Of a stretch of 7,100 bases of DNA, positions 1-6,990 are shown piece after piece. The DNA lies in contig JAAVAA010000059.1 in NCBI GenBank assembly GCA_014804285.1, positions 45,706-52,805 on the forward strand, given 5' to 3'. The stretch's first letter is position 1. Every line of letters begins with the position of its first letter. The notes below the pieces were generated by a model. It had not been told where the DNA came from. It made no database searches and saw only the letters and a list, made by a program, of their open reading frames with translations. The stretch is from Lachnospiraceae bacterium. GTDB lineage: Bacteria; Bacillota; Clostridia; Lachnospirales; Lachnospiraceae. The position numbers and the translations under genes are program-made.

Positions 1-1295
1 GCCTGAATACCAAGTCTGTGCAGGGTAGGAGCACGGTTTAACATAACCGGATGCTCTTTGATAACCTCCTCAAGCACATCCCATACCTGTGTATCCAGTC
101 TTTCAACCAGTTTCTTTGCATTTTTGATATTCTGGGAAATGCCTCTTGCCACCAATTCCTTCATAACAAAGGGTTTGAATAACTCGATTGCCATTTCCTT
201 AGGAAGACCGCACTGATAAATCTTAAGCTCGGGTCCCACTACAATAACGGAACGTCCTGAATAGTCAACACGCTTACCCAAAAGGTTTTGACGGAAACGT
301 CCTGCCTTTCCTTTGAGCATGTCAGACAAAGACTTTAGCGCTCTGTTACCCGGTCCTGTTACCGGTCTGCCGCGCCTACCGTTATCGATCAACGCATCCA
401 CTGCCTCCTGAAGCATTCTCTTCTCATTGCGGACAATGATATCGGGAGCGCCCAATTCCAGCAGTCTCTTAAGACGGTTATTACGGTTGATAATTCTTCT
501 ATATAAATCATTCAGATCGGAAGTTGCAAAACGTCCGCCGTCAAGCTGAACCATAGGACGGATATCCGGCGGAATTACCGGGATCGCATCCATGATCATC
601 CAGGAAGGCTCGTTACCGGACTCACGGAATGCCTCCACCACCTCAAGTCTCTTTATGATTCTGGCTCTTTTCTGACCTGTGGATTCCTTAAGACCGGTCT
701 TTAACTCTACCGCCTCTGTCTCCAGATCAATTGCCTGCAAAAGCTCTTTGATTGCCTCTGCACCCATTCCTACACGGAACTTATTGCCCCATGTTTCTCT
801 TGCATCCTGATATTCCTTCTCGGACAAAACCTGCTTATATTCCAGATCCGTCTCGCCTTTATCCAGAACGATATAGGAAGCAAAATAAAGTACTTTCTCC
901 AGTACTCTGGGGGAAAGATCCAAGATCAATCCCATACGGCTGGGAATCCCCTTAAAATACCAGATATGAGAGACCGGAGCCGCAAGTTCAATGTGCCCCA
1001 TACGCTCTCTTCTGACGCTTGCCTTGGTAACCTCTACACCACACCGGTCACAGACAACGCCCTTGTAGCGGATTTTCTTATATTTACCGCAATGACACTC
1101 CCAGTCCTTGCTGGGACCAAAAATTTTCTCACAGAACAGTCCGTCTTTTTCAGGCTTTAAGGTTCTGTAATTGATGGTCTCGGGCTTCTGTACCTCGCCC
1201 CTGGACCATTCCCTGATCTTTTCAGGTGATGCTAAACCTATTCTGATGGCATCAAATGTCATCGGCTGATACACTTCTTGCTTTGTTTCTGACAT
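1..1295 (-). CDS. rpoC: RNA polymerase beta' subunit, N-terminal part (cut by window edge)
   Basis: This is the N-terminal 431 codons of the beta' subunit, which with beta forms the catalytic cleft and clamp of RNA polymerase. I translated it from ATG at 1295 (MSETKQEVYQPMTFDAIRIG). The zinc-binding cysteines C67, C69, C82 and C85 sit in ECHCGK and VCDRCG, three residues before their E. coli equivalents. The clamp coiled coil that binds sigma (around NRNNRLKRLLELGAPD), the GRRGRPVTGPGNRALKSLSD region and GKRVDYSGRSVIVVGP follow in order. The frame leaves the window at LNRAPTLHRLGIQ, just before the expected NADFDGD magnesium-binding motif, so catalysis cannot be judged here. It lies 34 nt after rpoB with no terminator between, so it is co-transcribed. 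Oddly, the SD GGAG is 12 nt from the ATG. No in-frame ATG, GTG or TTG fits upstream, because TGA lies seven codons before the start. Confidence 0.98.
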   Translation of the reverse strand, partial: MSETKQEVYQPMTFDAIRIGLASPEKIREWSRGEVQKPETINYRTLKPEKDGLFCEKIFGPSKDWECHCGKYKKIRYKGVVCDRCGVEVTKASVRRERMGHIELAAPVSHIWYFKGIPSRMGLILDLSPRVLEKVLYFASYIVLDKGETDLEYKQVLSEKEYQDARETWGNKFRVGMGAEAIKELLQAIDLETEAVELKTGLKESTGQKRARIIKRLEVVEAFRESGNEPSWMIMDAIPVIPPDIRPMVQLDGGRFATSDLNDLYRRIINRNNRLKRLLELGAPDIIVRNEKRMLQEAVDALIDNGRRGRPVTGPGNRALKSLSDMLKGKAGRFRQNLLGKRVDYSGRSVIVVGPELKIYQCGLPKEMAIELFKPFVMKELVARGISQNIKNAKKLVERLDTQVWDVLEEVIKEHPVMLNRAPTLHRLGIQ

Positions 1296-1329
1296 CGCTA
1301 TATCATGCTCCTTTCAAAGTCTGGGCTGT

Positions 1330-4300
1330 TTACTCATCAAATGACTCGGATTCTATCTCATCAAACTCATCCTCGGGAAACTCTTCCAGTTCATCCTCAT
1401 CTTCACTGCTGACAAGCTCACCGCTGTCCTCATCAAACTCCTGCTGCTGATATCCCATGGATGAGAGCGATCCCTTGTCATAATCGTAGTTCTTGTTTTC
1501 ACCCTCAATTTCATAACGGTAATCTGTATCACCGTAATCGATGGTCTCCATGATCTCAACCTCTGTATTATCATCACGAAGTACTCTCACGTCCAGACCG
1601 AGAGACTGTAATTCTTTAAGCAATACTTTAAAGGACTCAGGGATACCGGGTTCCGGAATATTATCTCCCTTTATGATCGCCTCATAAGTTTTTACACGTC
1701 CTACCACATCATCCGACTTCACAGTCAGGATTTCCTGTAAAGTGTAAGAAGCGCCGTACGCCTCAAGAGCCCATACTTCCATCTCTCCGAAACGCTGTCC
1801 GCCGAATTGTGCCTTACCACCCAGCGGTTGCTGTGTTACCAATGAATAAGGACCTGTGGAACGGGCATGGATCTTATCATCAACCAAATGGTGAAGTTTT
1901 AAGTAATGCATGTGTCCGATGGTAACCGGGCTATCGAAATACTCGCCGGTTCTTCCGTCACGAAGTCTTACCTTACCGTCTCTGGAAATCGGAACTCCCT
2001 TCCAAAGCTCTCTGTGATCGCGGTTCTCGTATAAGTAATCCATCACTTCAGGAAGAAGCTCTGCCTTATGCTTTGCCTCAAACTCTTCCCACGACAAGTT
2101 CACATAGTCGTTGGCAAGATCCAGTGTATCCATGATGTCATTCTCGTTTGCTCCGTCAAATACCGGAGTTGCCACGTTAAATCCAAGAGCCTTAGCTGCC
2201 AGTGAAAGATGGATCTCAAGTACCTGTCCGATGTTCATACGGGAAGGCACACCCAAAGGATTTAACACTATATCGAGAGGACGTCCGTTAGGAAGATATG
2301 GCATATCCTCCACAGGAAGCACGCGGGAAACAACACCCTTGTTACCGTGACGTCCTGCCATCTTGTCACCTACGGAAATCTTTCTCTTCTGTGCAATATA
2401 AATGCGAACAGCCTGATTTACACCGGGTGAAAGCTCATCACCGTTTTCTCTTGTAAACACCTTGGCATCTACAATAATTCCATATTCGCCATGAGGCACC
2501 TTCAAAGAAGTATCTCTTACCTCTCTTGCCTTTTCACCAAAGATTGCACGAAGAAGTCTCTCCTCTGCGGTAAGCTCGGTTTCTCCCTTGGGAGTAACCT
2601 TTCCTACCAGAATATCTCCTGCACGAACCTCCGCGCCAATGCGGATGATTCCTCTCTCATCCAGATCCTTCAGAGCATCATCGCCTACACCGGGAACATC
2701 CCTTGTGATCTCTTCCGGTCCTAGCTTAGTGTCTCTGGCTTCTGCTTCATATTCTTCAATGTGTACAGAAGTATAAACATCCTCCTGTACCAATCTTTCG
2801 CTTAAGAGTACCGCATCCTCGTAGTTATAACCTTCCCATGTCATAAATCCGATCAGCGGGTTCTTGCCAAGTGCAAGCTCTCCCTCAGCAGTAGAAGGAC
2901 CGTCTGCAATCACCTGCCCTGCTTCTACATGATCTCCCTTAAGTACAATAGGCTTCTGATTATAGCAGTTGGACTGATTGCTTCGTGAAAATTTGGTAAG
3001 ACGATACTCCATCTTTTCCCCATCATCACAAGCTATGCGGATCACCTTAGCCGATACATAATCTACGGTACCTGATTTCTTTGCCACTATGCAGACACCA
3101 GAGTCTACGGCTGCCTTGGGTTCCATACCGGTACCTACAACGGGAGCCTCTGTCGTAAGAAGCGGAACCGCCTGACGCTGCATGTTCGATCCCATAAGGG
3201 CACGGTTTGCGTCATCATTTTCAAGGAACGGTATCAGGGCTGTTGCCACAGAAAACACCATCTTCGGCGACACATCCATGTAATCAAATAACGCCTTAGG
3301 GTACTCGGATGTCTCTTCTTTGTAACGTCCGGATACATTATTTCTAACAAAATGTCCCTCTGCATCCAGAGCTTCACTTGCCTGCGCTACATGGAAATTA
3401 TCTTCCTCATCCGCCGTCATATATACAACCTTATCCGTTACTCTCGGATTTTCCGGATCTGATTTATCAATCTCACGATAAGGAGCCTCAACAAAGCCAT
3501 ATTCATTAATTCTTGCATAAGATGCAAGAGAGTTGATCAATCCGATATTAGGACCTTCAGGGGTCTCAATAGGACACATTCTTCCATAGTGTGAATAATG
3601 TACGTCCCTGACCTCAAATCCTGCACGATCTCTTGACAGACCACCGGGTCCGAGTGCGGAAAGACGTCTCTTGTGAGTCAACTCACCCAGCGGATTGTTT
3701 TGATCCATAAACTGGGACAACTGGGAAGAACCGAAGAATTCCTTCACAGCTGCCTGCACCGGTTTGATATTGATCAGCACCTGTGGAGAAATCTCCTCCG
3801 CGTCATGAGTTGTCATTCTCTCACGGACTACTCTTTCCAAACGGGAAAGCCCGATTCGATACTGATTCTGCAGCAGTTCGCCTACCGAACGAATACGTCT
3901 GTTGCCCAAATGATCGATATCGTCATCATTTCCGATACCGTACTCCAAATGAATATTATAGTTGATGGAAGCAAGTATGTCTTCCTTTGTTATATGCTTG
4001 GGGATCAGCTCATGCACATTCTTTTGAATTGCATCGGCCAACGCTTCCGGATCCTCACTGAACTCTTCAAGAATCTGTGCCAAAACCGGATAATATACAT
4101 GCTCGGTAATGCCCAGTTCTCTGGGATTGCAATCCACAAAATGAGTAAGATCCACCATCATGTTCGAGAGAATCTTTACATTCTTTTCCTCTGTCTGAAT
4201 AAATACATACGGAATTGCAGCATTCTGGATCTCATCTGCAAGCTTTGCCGTTACTTTTGTTCCCGCCGTAGCAAGCACTTCACCAGTCAGAGTATCTACC

Positions 4301-5193
4301 ACATCCTCTGCAAGAATGTGATGGCGGATTCTGTTCCGGAATGCAAGCTTTTTGTTGAATTTATATCTGCCGACTTTGGCTAAATCATATCTTCTGGGGT
4401 CAAAAAACATAGCATTGATCAAGCTTTCCGCACTTTCAACACTAAGCGGTTCTCCCGGACGGATCTTTTTGTATAACTCTAAAAGACCTTCCTGATAATT
4501 GGTAGAAACGTCTTTGGAAAGGCTTGCTTCAATTTTAGGTTCGTCGCCAAAAAGCTCTCTGATCTCTTCTGTGGTTCCTACTCCTAAGGCTCTGATCAGA
4601 ACGGTAACGGGAACTTTTCTGGTACGGTCAACACGTACATAAAAAATATCGTTGGAATCCGTTTCATATTCCAGCCATGCGCCACGGTTGGGAATAACAG
4701 TTGAGGAGAACAGTCTCTTGCCGATCTTGTCATGACTGATTGCATAATAAATGCCCGGAGAACGAACCAACTGGCTTACGATAACACGCTCAGCACCGTT
4801 TATTACAAAGGTACCTGTCTCCGTCATAAGCGGAAGATCTCCCATAAAGATCTCATGTTCACTGATCTCTTCTTTTTCCTTATTATAAAGACGTACCTTA
4901 ACTTTAAGGGGAGCTGCATACGTGGCATCTCTCTCTTTACATTTTTCAATCGAATATTTTACGTCATCTTCACATAATTCGAAGTCCACGAACTCAAGGC
5001 TTAAATGCCCGCTATAATCCGCAATCGGAGAAATATCGTCGAACACTTCCTTCAGACCTTCCTCAAGAAACCACTTGTAGGAATCCTTCTGGACTTCAAT
5101 CAGGTTCGGCATCTCCAGAACTTCTTTCTGCCGTGAATAACTCATGCGCATACTTTTGCCAGTGGCAATGGGACGTATTCTGTTCTTTTCCAT
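1330..5193 (-). CDS. rpoB: RNA polymerase beta subunit
   Basis: Complete 1287-aa beta subunit of RNA polymerase. It opens with MEKNRIRPIATGKSMRMSYS and carries the family landmarks in order. The rifampicin pocket is at about 489-519 (SSQLSQFMDQNNPL, then THKRRLSALGPGG), with D497, H507 and S512 matching E. coli D516, H526 and S531, the sensitive state at those sites. IETPEGPNIGLIN is at 542-554 and EGYNYEDA at 787-794. The catalytic-lysine motif KMAGRHGNKG is at 944-953 (K944, K952), and GGKAQFGGQRFGEMEVWALE is at 1125-1144. The last 37 residues are about 57% Asp/Glu, an acidic tail that I recall as usual in clostridial beta subunits. The start is supported by GGGGTG 8 nt upstream of ATG. It has its own promoter and is followed by rpoC. 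The antisense frames within it are shadows. Confidence 0.99.
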   Translation of the reverse strand: MEKNRIRPIATGKSMRMSYSRQKEVLEMPNLIEVQKDSYKWFLEEGLKEVFDDISPIADYSGHLSLEFVDFELCEDDVKYSIEKCKERDATYAAPLKVKVRLYNKEKEEISEHEIFMGDLPLMTETGTFVINGAERVIVSQLVRSPGIYYAISHDKIGKRLFSSTVIPNRGAWLEYETDSNDIFYVRVDRTRKVPVTVLIRALGVGTTEEIRELFGDEPKIEASLSKDVSTNYQEGLLELYKKIRPGEPLSVESAESLINAMFFDPRRYDLAKVGRYKFNKKLAFRNRIRHHILAEDVVDTLTGEVLATAGTKVTAKLADEIQNAAIPYVFIQTEEKNVKILSNMMVDLTHFVDCNPRELGITEHVYYPVLAQILEEFSEDPEALADAIQKNVHELIPKHITKEDILASINYNIHLEYGIGNDDDIDHLGNRRIRSVGELLQNQYRIGLSRLERVVRERMTTHDAEEISPQVLINIKPVQAAVKEFFGSSQLSQFMDQNNPLGELTHKRRLSALGPGGLSRDRAGFEVRDVHYSHYGRMCPIETPEGPNIGLINSLASYARINEYGFVEAPYREIDKSDPENPRVTDKVVYMTADEEDNFHVAQASEALDAEGHFVRNNVSGRYKEETSEYPKALFDYMDVSPKMVFSVATALIPFLENDDANRALMGSNMQRQAVPLLTTEAPVVGTGMEPKAAVDSGVCIVAKKSGTVDYVSAKVIRIACDDGEKMEYRLTKFSRSNQSNCYNQKPIVLKGDHVEAGQVIADGPSTAEGELALGKNPLIGFMTWEGYNYEDAVLLSERLVQEDVYTSVHIEEYEAEARDTKLGPEEITRDVPGVGDDALKDLDERGIIRIGAEVRAGDILVGKVTPKGETELTAEERLLRAIFGEKAREVRDTSLKVPHGEYGIIVDAKVFTRENGDELSPGVNQAVRIYIAQKRKISVGDKMAGRHGNKGVVSRVLPVEDMPYLPNGRPLDIVLNPLGVPSRMNIGQVLEIHLSLAAKALGFNVATPVFDGANENDIMDTLDLANDYVNLSWEEFEAKHKAELLPEVMDYLYENRDHRELWKGVPISRDGKVRLRDGRTGEYFDSPVTIGHMHYLKLHHLVDDKIHARSTGPYSLVTQQPLGGKAQFGGQRFGEMEVWALEAYGASYTLQEILTVKSDDVVGRVKTYEAIIKGDNIPEPGIPESFKVLLKELQSLGLDVRVLRDDNTEVEIMETIDYGDTDYRYEIEGENKNYDYDKGSLSSMGYQQQEFDEDSGELVSSEDEDELEEFPEDEFDEIESESFDE

Positions 5194-5254
5194 CGACTAT
5201 TCACCCCGTTCTTATGATTAATAATGCATACCACACCACAATAGTGCACTATCC

Positions 5255-5283
5255 ATTCTACTACAAGTCCCGAATCGAGTCAA
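5255..5283 (-). promoter_or_regulatory. Sigma-A type promoter of rpoBC
   Basis: On the minus strand, -35 TTGACT (5283-5278) and -10 TAGAAT (5260-5255) are separated by 17 bp. The likely transcription start is near 5247-5250, giving a 5' leader of about 55 nt before rpoB. It lies immediately after the rplL terminator, so rpoBC can be transcribed independently of rplJL. In the 176-nt gap between rplL and rpoB I see nothing else convincing beyond the terminator and the rpoB SD. Confidence 0.88.
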
Positions 5284-5303
5284 CCAAAAATTTCCTTAAT
5301 CAC

Positions 5304-5338
5304 AAAAAAACTGTGCACCGGTTCTTCCCGGCACACAG
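5304..5338 (-). terminator. Intrinsic terminator after rplL
   Basis: On the minus strand CTGTGTGCCGG (5338-5328) pairs with CCGGTGCACAG (5321-5311). This gives an 11-bp stem with two adjacent G-T wobbles and a GAAGAA loop. Seven T residues follow at 5310-5304. It lies 31 nt past the rplL stop and upstream of the rpoB promoter, so it should end most rplJL transcripts while letting some reach rpoB. Confidence 0.93.
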
Positions 5339-5369
5339 CCTTTGTTCTGCTTTCAAAAAGCCCTACTGA

Positions 5370-5747
5370 TTACTTTAATGTAACCTTTGCGCCTTCTGCT
5401 TCAAGCTTAGCCTTAAGGTCATCAGCCTCTTCCTTAGAAGCTGCTTCCTTCAGGGTCTTAGGAGCTGAATCTACCAGATCCTTAGCTTCCTTCAGTCCAA
5501 GACCGGTTGCTTCACGAACAACTTTGATAACTTTAACCTTGTTAGGACCTACTTCGGTAAGCTCTACATCAAACTCAGTCTTCTCCTCTGCTGCTGCGCC
5601 TGCATCAGCTCCTGCTGCTGCAACTACAACGCCTGCTGCCGCAGATACGCCGAACTCTTCTTCACAAGCTTTTACAAGATCGTTTAACTCTAAAACTGTC
5701 AACTCTTTGATAGCGTCAATTAATTCCTGTGTGGATAACTTTGCCAT
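5370..5747 (-). CDS. rplL: 50S ribosomal protein L7/L12
   Basis: 125-aa L7/L12, the multi-copy stalk protein that recruits and stimulates translational GTPases. The N-terminal dimerisation and L10-binding helices are MAKLSTQELIDAIKELTVLE through about residue 34. A flexible Ala/Gly hinge follows (about 36-54, AAAGVVVAAAGADAGAAA), then the globular C-terminal domain with the factor-binding region VKVIKVVREATGLGLKEAKD and the end KLEAEGAKVTLK. Length and domains are normal. I start it at the ATG at 5747, which has GGAGG 8 nt upstream. A longer frame from the ATG at 5762 would add MEEKK, but that ATG overlaps the SD itself, so it is unlikely to be used. It sits 67 nt after rplJ and 31 nt before an intrinsic terminator, in the same operon as rplJ. 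Confidence 0.98.
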   Translation of the reverse strand: MAKLSTQELIDAIKELTVLELNDLVKACEEEFGVSAAAGVVVAAAGADAGAAAEEKTEFDVELTEVGPNKVKVIKVVREATGLGLKEAKDLVDSAPKTLKEAASKEEADDLKAKLEAEGAKVTLK

Positions 5748-5814
5748 TTTCTTTTCCTCCATTTAAATTTCTGATTTCAATTGTTAATTGTTTACGTTTG
5801 TCCCAAACCGGAGA

Positions 5815-6408
5815 TTACTCAGCCGGTGCTTCTTCTGCCGGAGCTGCTTCTTCTACTGCTGCAGGCGCTTCCTCTGCCGGAGCTGCTTCTTCAGATGCAG
5901 GTGCAGGTGCATCGCAGGCTGCTGCGCCGCCCTTTTCTGCTAACTGATCCATAACTCGTGCAAAGTTTGCAATCGGAGACTGGATGCTTCCAAGCAGCTT
6001 GGAGAGCAGTTCTTCTCTTGAAGGGATCTTAGCTATCTCAATGATACCCTGTGCATCATAGGAAATTCCTTCAACAATGCCGCCCTTAACTTCCAGCTTC
6101 GGAGCTTCCTTCGCGAACTTGCAGATAACTCTCGCCGGAGCTGTCGCATCAGTTGTAGAAATTGCAATTGCACTGGGACCTTCCAGATACTGTGTAAGGC
6201 TCTCGCAGTCAGTTCCCTTGAATGCAAAATTCATCATGGTGTTTTTGTACACCTTGTAAGTGATTCCTGCCTCACGAAGCTGTCTGCGCAGATTAGTATC
6301 CTGCTCTACTGTGAGTCCGCGGTAGTCAACCAATACAACCGACTGTGCATCTTTGATGTTTGCAGAAATCTCTTCCACGATAGGTTGTTTCAATTCAACT
6401 TTTGCCAC
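5815..6408 (-). CDS. rplJ: 50S ribosomal protein L10 with long acidic Ala/Pro/Glu tail
   Basis: L10 (197 aa) anchors L7/L12 dimers to 23S rRNA at the base of the stalk and is the repressor of its own operon in studied bacteria. Visible landmarks are the N-terminal VEEISANIKDAQSVVLVDYRGLTV, the RNA-binding stretch LRRQLREAGITYKVYKNTMM (about 40-59), the EGPSAIA segment (76-82) and the C-terminal helix SREELLSKLLGSIQSPIANF (130-149) that should carry the L12 dimers. Typical L10 is about 165-175 aa. Here residues 161-197 form an extra tail with EEAAPAEEAPA present twice (173-183 and 186-196). The start is GTG at 6408, 8 nt after a perfect AAGGAGG; no ATG competes. Expression is probably controlled by the leader and attenuator upstream. 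Confidence 0.97.
   Translation of the reverse strand: MAKVELKQPIVEEISANIKDAQSVVLVDYRGLTVEQDTNLRRQLREAGITYKVYKNTMMNFAFKGTDCESLTQYLEGPSAIAISTTDATAPARVICKFAKEAPKLEVKGGIVEGISYDAQGIIEIAKIPSREELLSKLLGSIQSPIANFARVMDQLAEKGGAAACDAPAPASEEAAPAEEAPAAVEEAAPAEEAPAE
5825..5892 (-). repeat. In-frame tandem repeat in the rplJ tail
   Basis: Two 29-nt copies (5825-5853 and 5864-5892) match at 27 of 29 positions with a 39-nt period, which is 13 codons. They encode the repeated EEAAPAEEAPA unit of L10. The period is a multiple of three, so change in copy number by slippage would keep the frame. The same low-complexity composition continues to the stop codon. Confidence 0.85.
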
Positions 6409-6416
6409 TTTCTTTA

Positions 6417-6446
6417 CCTCCTTATAGATTGTTTTGCCGAAAGGAG
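6417..6446 (-). promoter_or_regulatory. rplJ ribosome binding site with possible SD-masking helix
   Basis: The rplJ SD AAGGAGG is at 6423-6417, 8 nt before the GTG start. CTCCTT at 6446-6441 is perfectly complementary to AAGGAG and separated from it by 17 nt, so a 6-bp helix could hide the SD. The SD itself is certain; the masking helix is inferred from complementarity only. Confidence 0.5.
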
Positions 6447-6470
6447 TTTTCTATATGGATCTCCAACAAC

Positions 6471-6495
6471 GGATACCACGCTTCGCTAGGCATCC
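6471..6495 (-). other. Hairpin between attenuator and rplJ
   Basis: On the minus strand GGATGCC (6495-6489) pairs with GGTATCC (6477-6471), 7 bp with one wobble and an 11-nt loop TAGCGAAGCGT. No T tract follows, so it is not a terminator. It could be an RNA fold in the leader of full-length transcripts; no function can be assigned. Confidence 0.55.
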
Positions 6496-6502
6496 TTATG
6501 TT

Positions 6503-6549
6503 AAATAAAAAACCTTCCTTCTTCAGATACACCCAAAGACAGAAAGGTT
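6503..6549 (-). terminator. Transcription attenuator in the rplJ leader
   Basis: On the minus strand AACCTTTCT (6549-6541) pairs with AGGAAGGTT (6519-6511). The one G-U wobble works only in the minus-strand RNA. Past a single bulged G the stem continues with TCTT/AAGA. TTTTATTT follows at 6510-6503. It lies 95 nt before rplJ and inside the leader, so it is an attenuator and not a gene-end terminator. The competing pairing is 6545-6533 with 6639-6627: 13 contiguous pairs, three of them G-U. Confidence 0.88.
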
Positions 6550-6671
6550 AAAGTCATCATAAATAAACTCTTTTCCTCGGTAGGCGGCTTTCACGCTTAT
6601 GCTGACAGATTATCTGTTATGAGATTTCCCTGTCTTCGGCACCTACTGTCTTCGGCATGGTCGTAATGACC
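6549..6671 (-). ncRNA. L10-leader-like autoregulatory RNA (5' part of the rplJ leader)
   Basis: The 5' half of the rplJ transcript resembles the Firmicute L10 leader. GTAGGTG (6646-6640) pairs with CGCCTAC (6586-6580), followed by CGAGG, as I recall from the family. It encloses a small hairpin ACAGA/TCTGT with a TAA loop (6617-6605). The 5' end (AGGTCAT, from about 6672) can pair with ATGACTT (6557-6551, one bulged G), closing the domain just before the attenuator. In Firmicutes the L10-L12 complex is known to bind such a leader and favour termination. The internal segment 6639-6627 is complementary to the 5' arm of the attenuator, giving the expected switch. Family membership rests on position and these helices, not on a covariance-model search. 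Confidence 0.8.
6630..6657 (-). repeat. Direct repeat of a candidate antiterminator arm in the leader
   Basis: TGCCGAAGACAG occurs twice on the minus strand, at 6657-6646 and 6641-6630, with a 16-nt period. Each copy can pair with CTGTCTTTGG (6542-6533) in the attenuator, 10 bp with one wobble. The downstream copy extends to 13 pairs. Confidence 0.8.
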
Positions 6672-6677
6672 TTTATT

Positions 6678-6706
6678 AAAATAGCATACACAGAGGTTCC
6701 TGTCAA
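6678..6706 (-). promoter_or_regulatory. Strong sigma-A type promoter of rplJL
   Basis: On the minus strand, a perfect -35 TTGACA (6706-6701) is followed by a 17-bp spacer and -10 TATTTT (6683-6678). TGC immediately precedes the -10, an extended -10 element. An A-rich stretch lies just upstream of the -35. The predicted start is A6672 or G6671, giving a leader of about 263 nt. The strength fits a ribosomal-protein operon. Confidence 0.92.
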
Positions 6707-6769
6707 CACTTTTGTTCAGACTGGGTGTTAAATTAACGTTTAGTGTGGGTATGCATATGCGAGACATCC

Positions 6770-6854
6770 GCTCCGATGAAAAGAAAGCCTCTCGTCAACA
6801 CGCTCGATAATGCGTTCGCGAATTGTTTCCTCAAGGATTTCTTTTCATCGGAGC
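6770..6854 (-). repeat. Hairpin element A (inverted partner of element B)
   Basis: A perfect 17-bp inverted repeat (6770-6786 with 6838-6854) encloses 51 nt. Read on the minus strand, the interior contains a 43-nt core (6835-6793) that matches element B at 39 positions. The core itself can fold: TCC-TTGA-GGA (6837-6828), AAC/GTT (6827-6825 with 6799-6797) and ACGC/GCGT (6815-6812 with 6803-6800). No T tract follows on either strand, so it is not a simple terminator. The element lies 64 bp upstream of the rplJ -35 box. I do not recognise the family. Confidence 0.85.
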
Positions 6855-6990
6855 TGGGTTATCGAATAACGCAAATCCCAACTGACAACTCCGCTAAGGT
6901 CGAATGTTTCACACCTCTGGCGGACAGCCGGAAAGTGGATTAGGCGATTATAGTGGAGTCATTAGCTGGTTTTCCGTCGGTCAAAAACTA
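6855..6990. other. 136-nt spacer between hairpin elements; no recognised gene
   Basis: The spacer holds further self-complementary stretches. GTTAT-CGA-ATAAC is at 6858-6870. TCCGC/GCGGA and AGGT/ACCT are nested at 6890-6924. GACAGCCGGAAA (6923-6934) faces TTTCCGTCGGTC (6971-6982), 10 of 12 paired. A plus-strand frame runs from ATG 6776 through element A to TAG 6943 (55 codons), with no SD and no recognised family, so I do not call it a gene. No convincing promoter is visible in the spacer. Confidence 0.5.

Noticed and set aside
3673..4383. Plus-strand open frame of 236 codons opposite rpoB
   Set aside because: It lies wholly antisense to conserved RpoB residues, has no recognisable domain, and its composition mirrors the rpoB codons. 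A shadow frame.
5748..5762. Upstream ATG adding MEEKK to rplL
   Set aside because: The ATG overlaps the GGAGG ribosome binding site of the downstream ATG, and L7/L12 proteins normally begin near MAKLST.
6616..6657. 13-codon frame ATGCCGAAG... at the start of the rplJ leader
   Set aside because: It lies inside the L10-leader fold and has only AAAGG 11 nt upstream. Conserved RNA structure explains the sequence better than a leader peptide.
6701..6737. Near-palindrome GTTAAATTAAC and AACAC/GTGTT repeat beside the rplJ -35 box as an operator
   Set aside because: Short, AT-rich and unmatched to any repressor motif I know. Chance is sufficient.
6743..6943. Plus-strand 66-codon frame crossing hairpin element A
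   Set aside because: GTG start without an SD, crosses a perfect inverted repeat and matches no family I know. Kept only as a hypothesis in the finding on the shared frame, not called as a gene.
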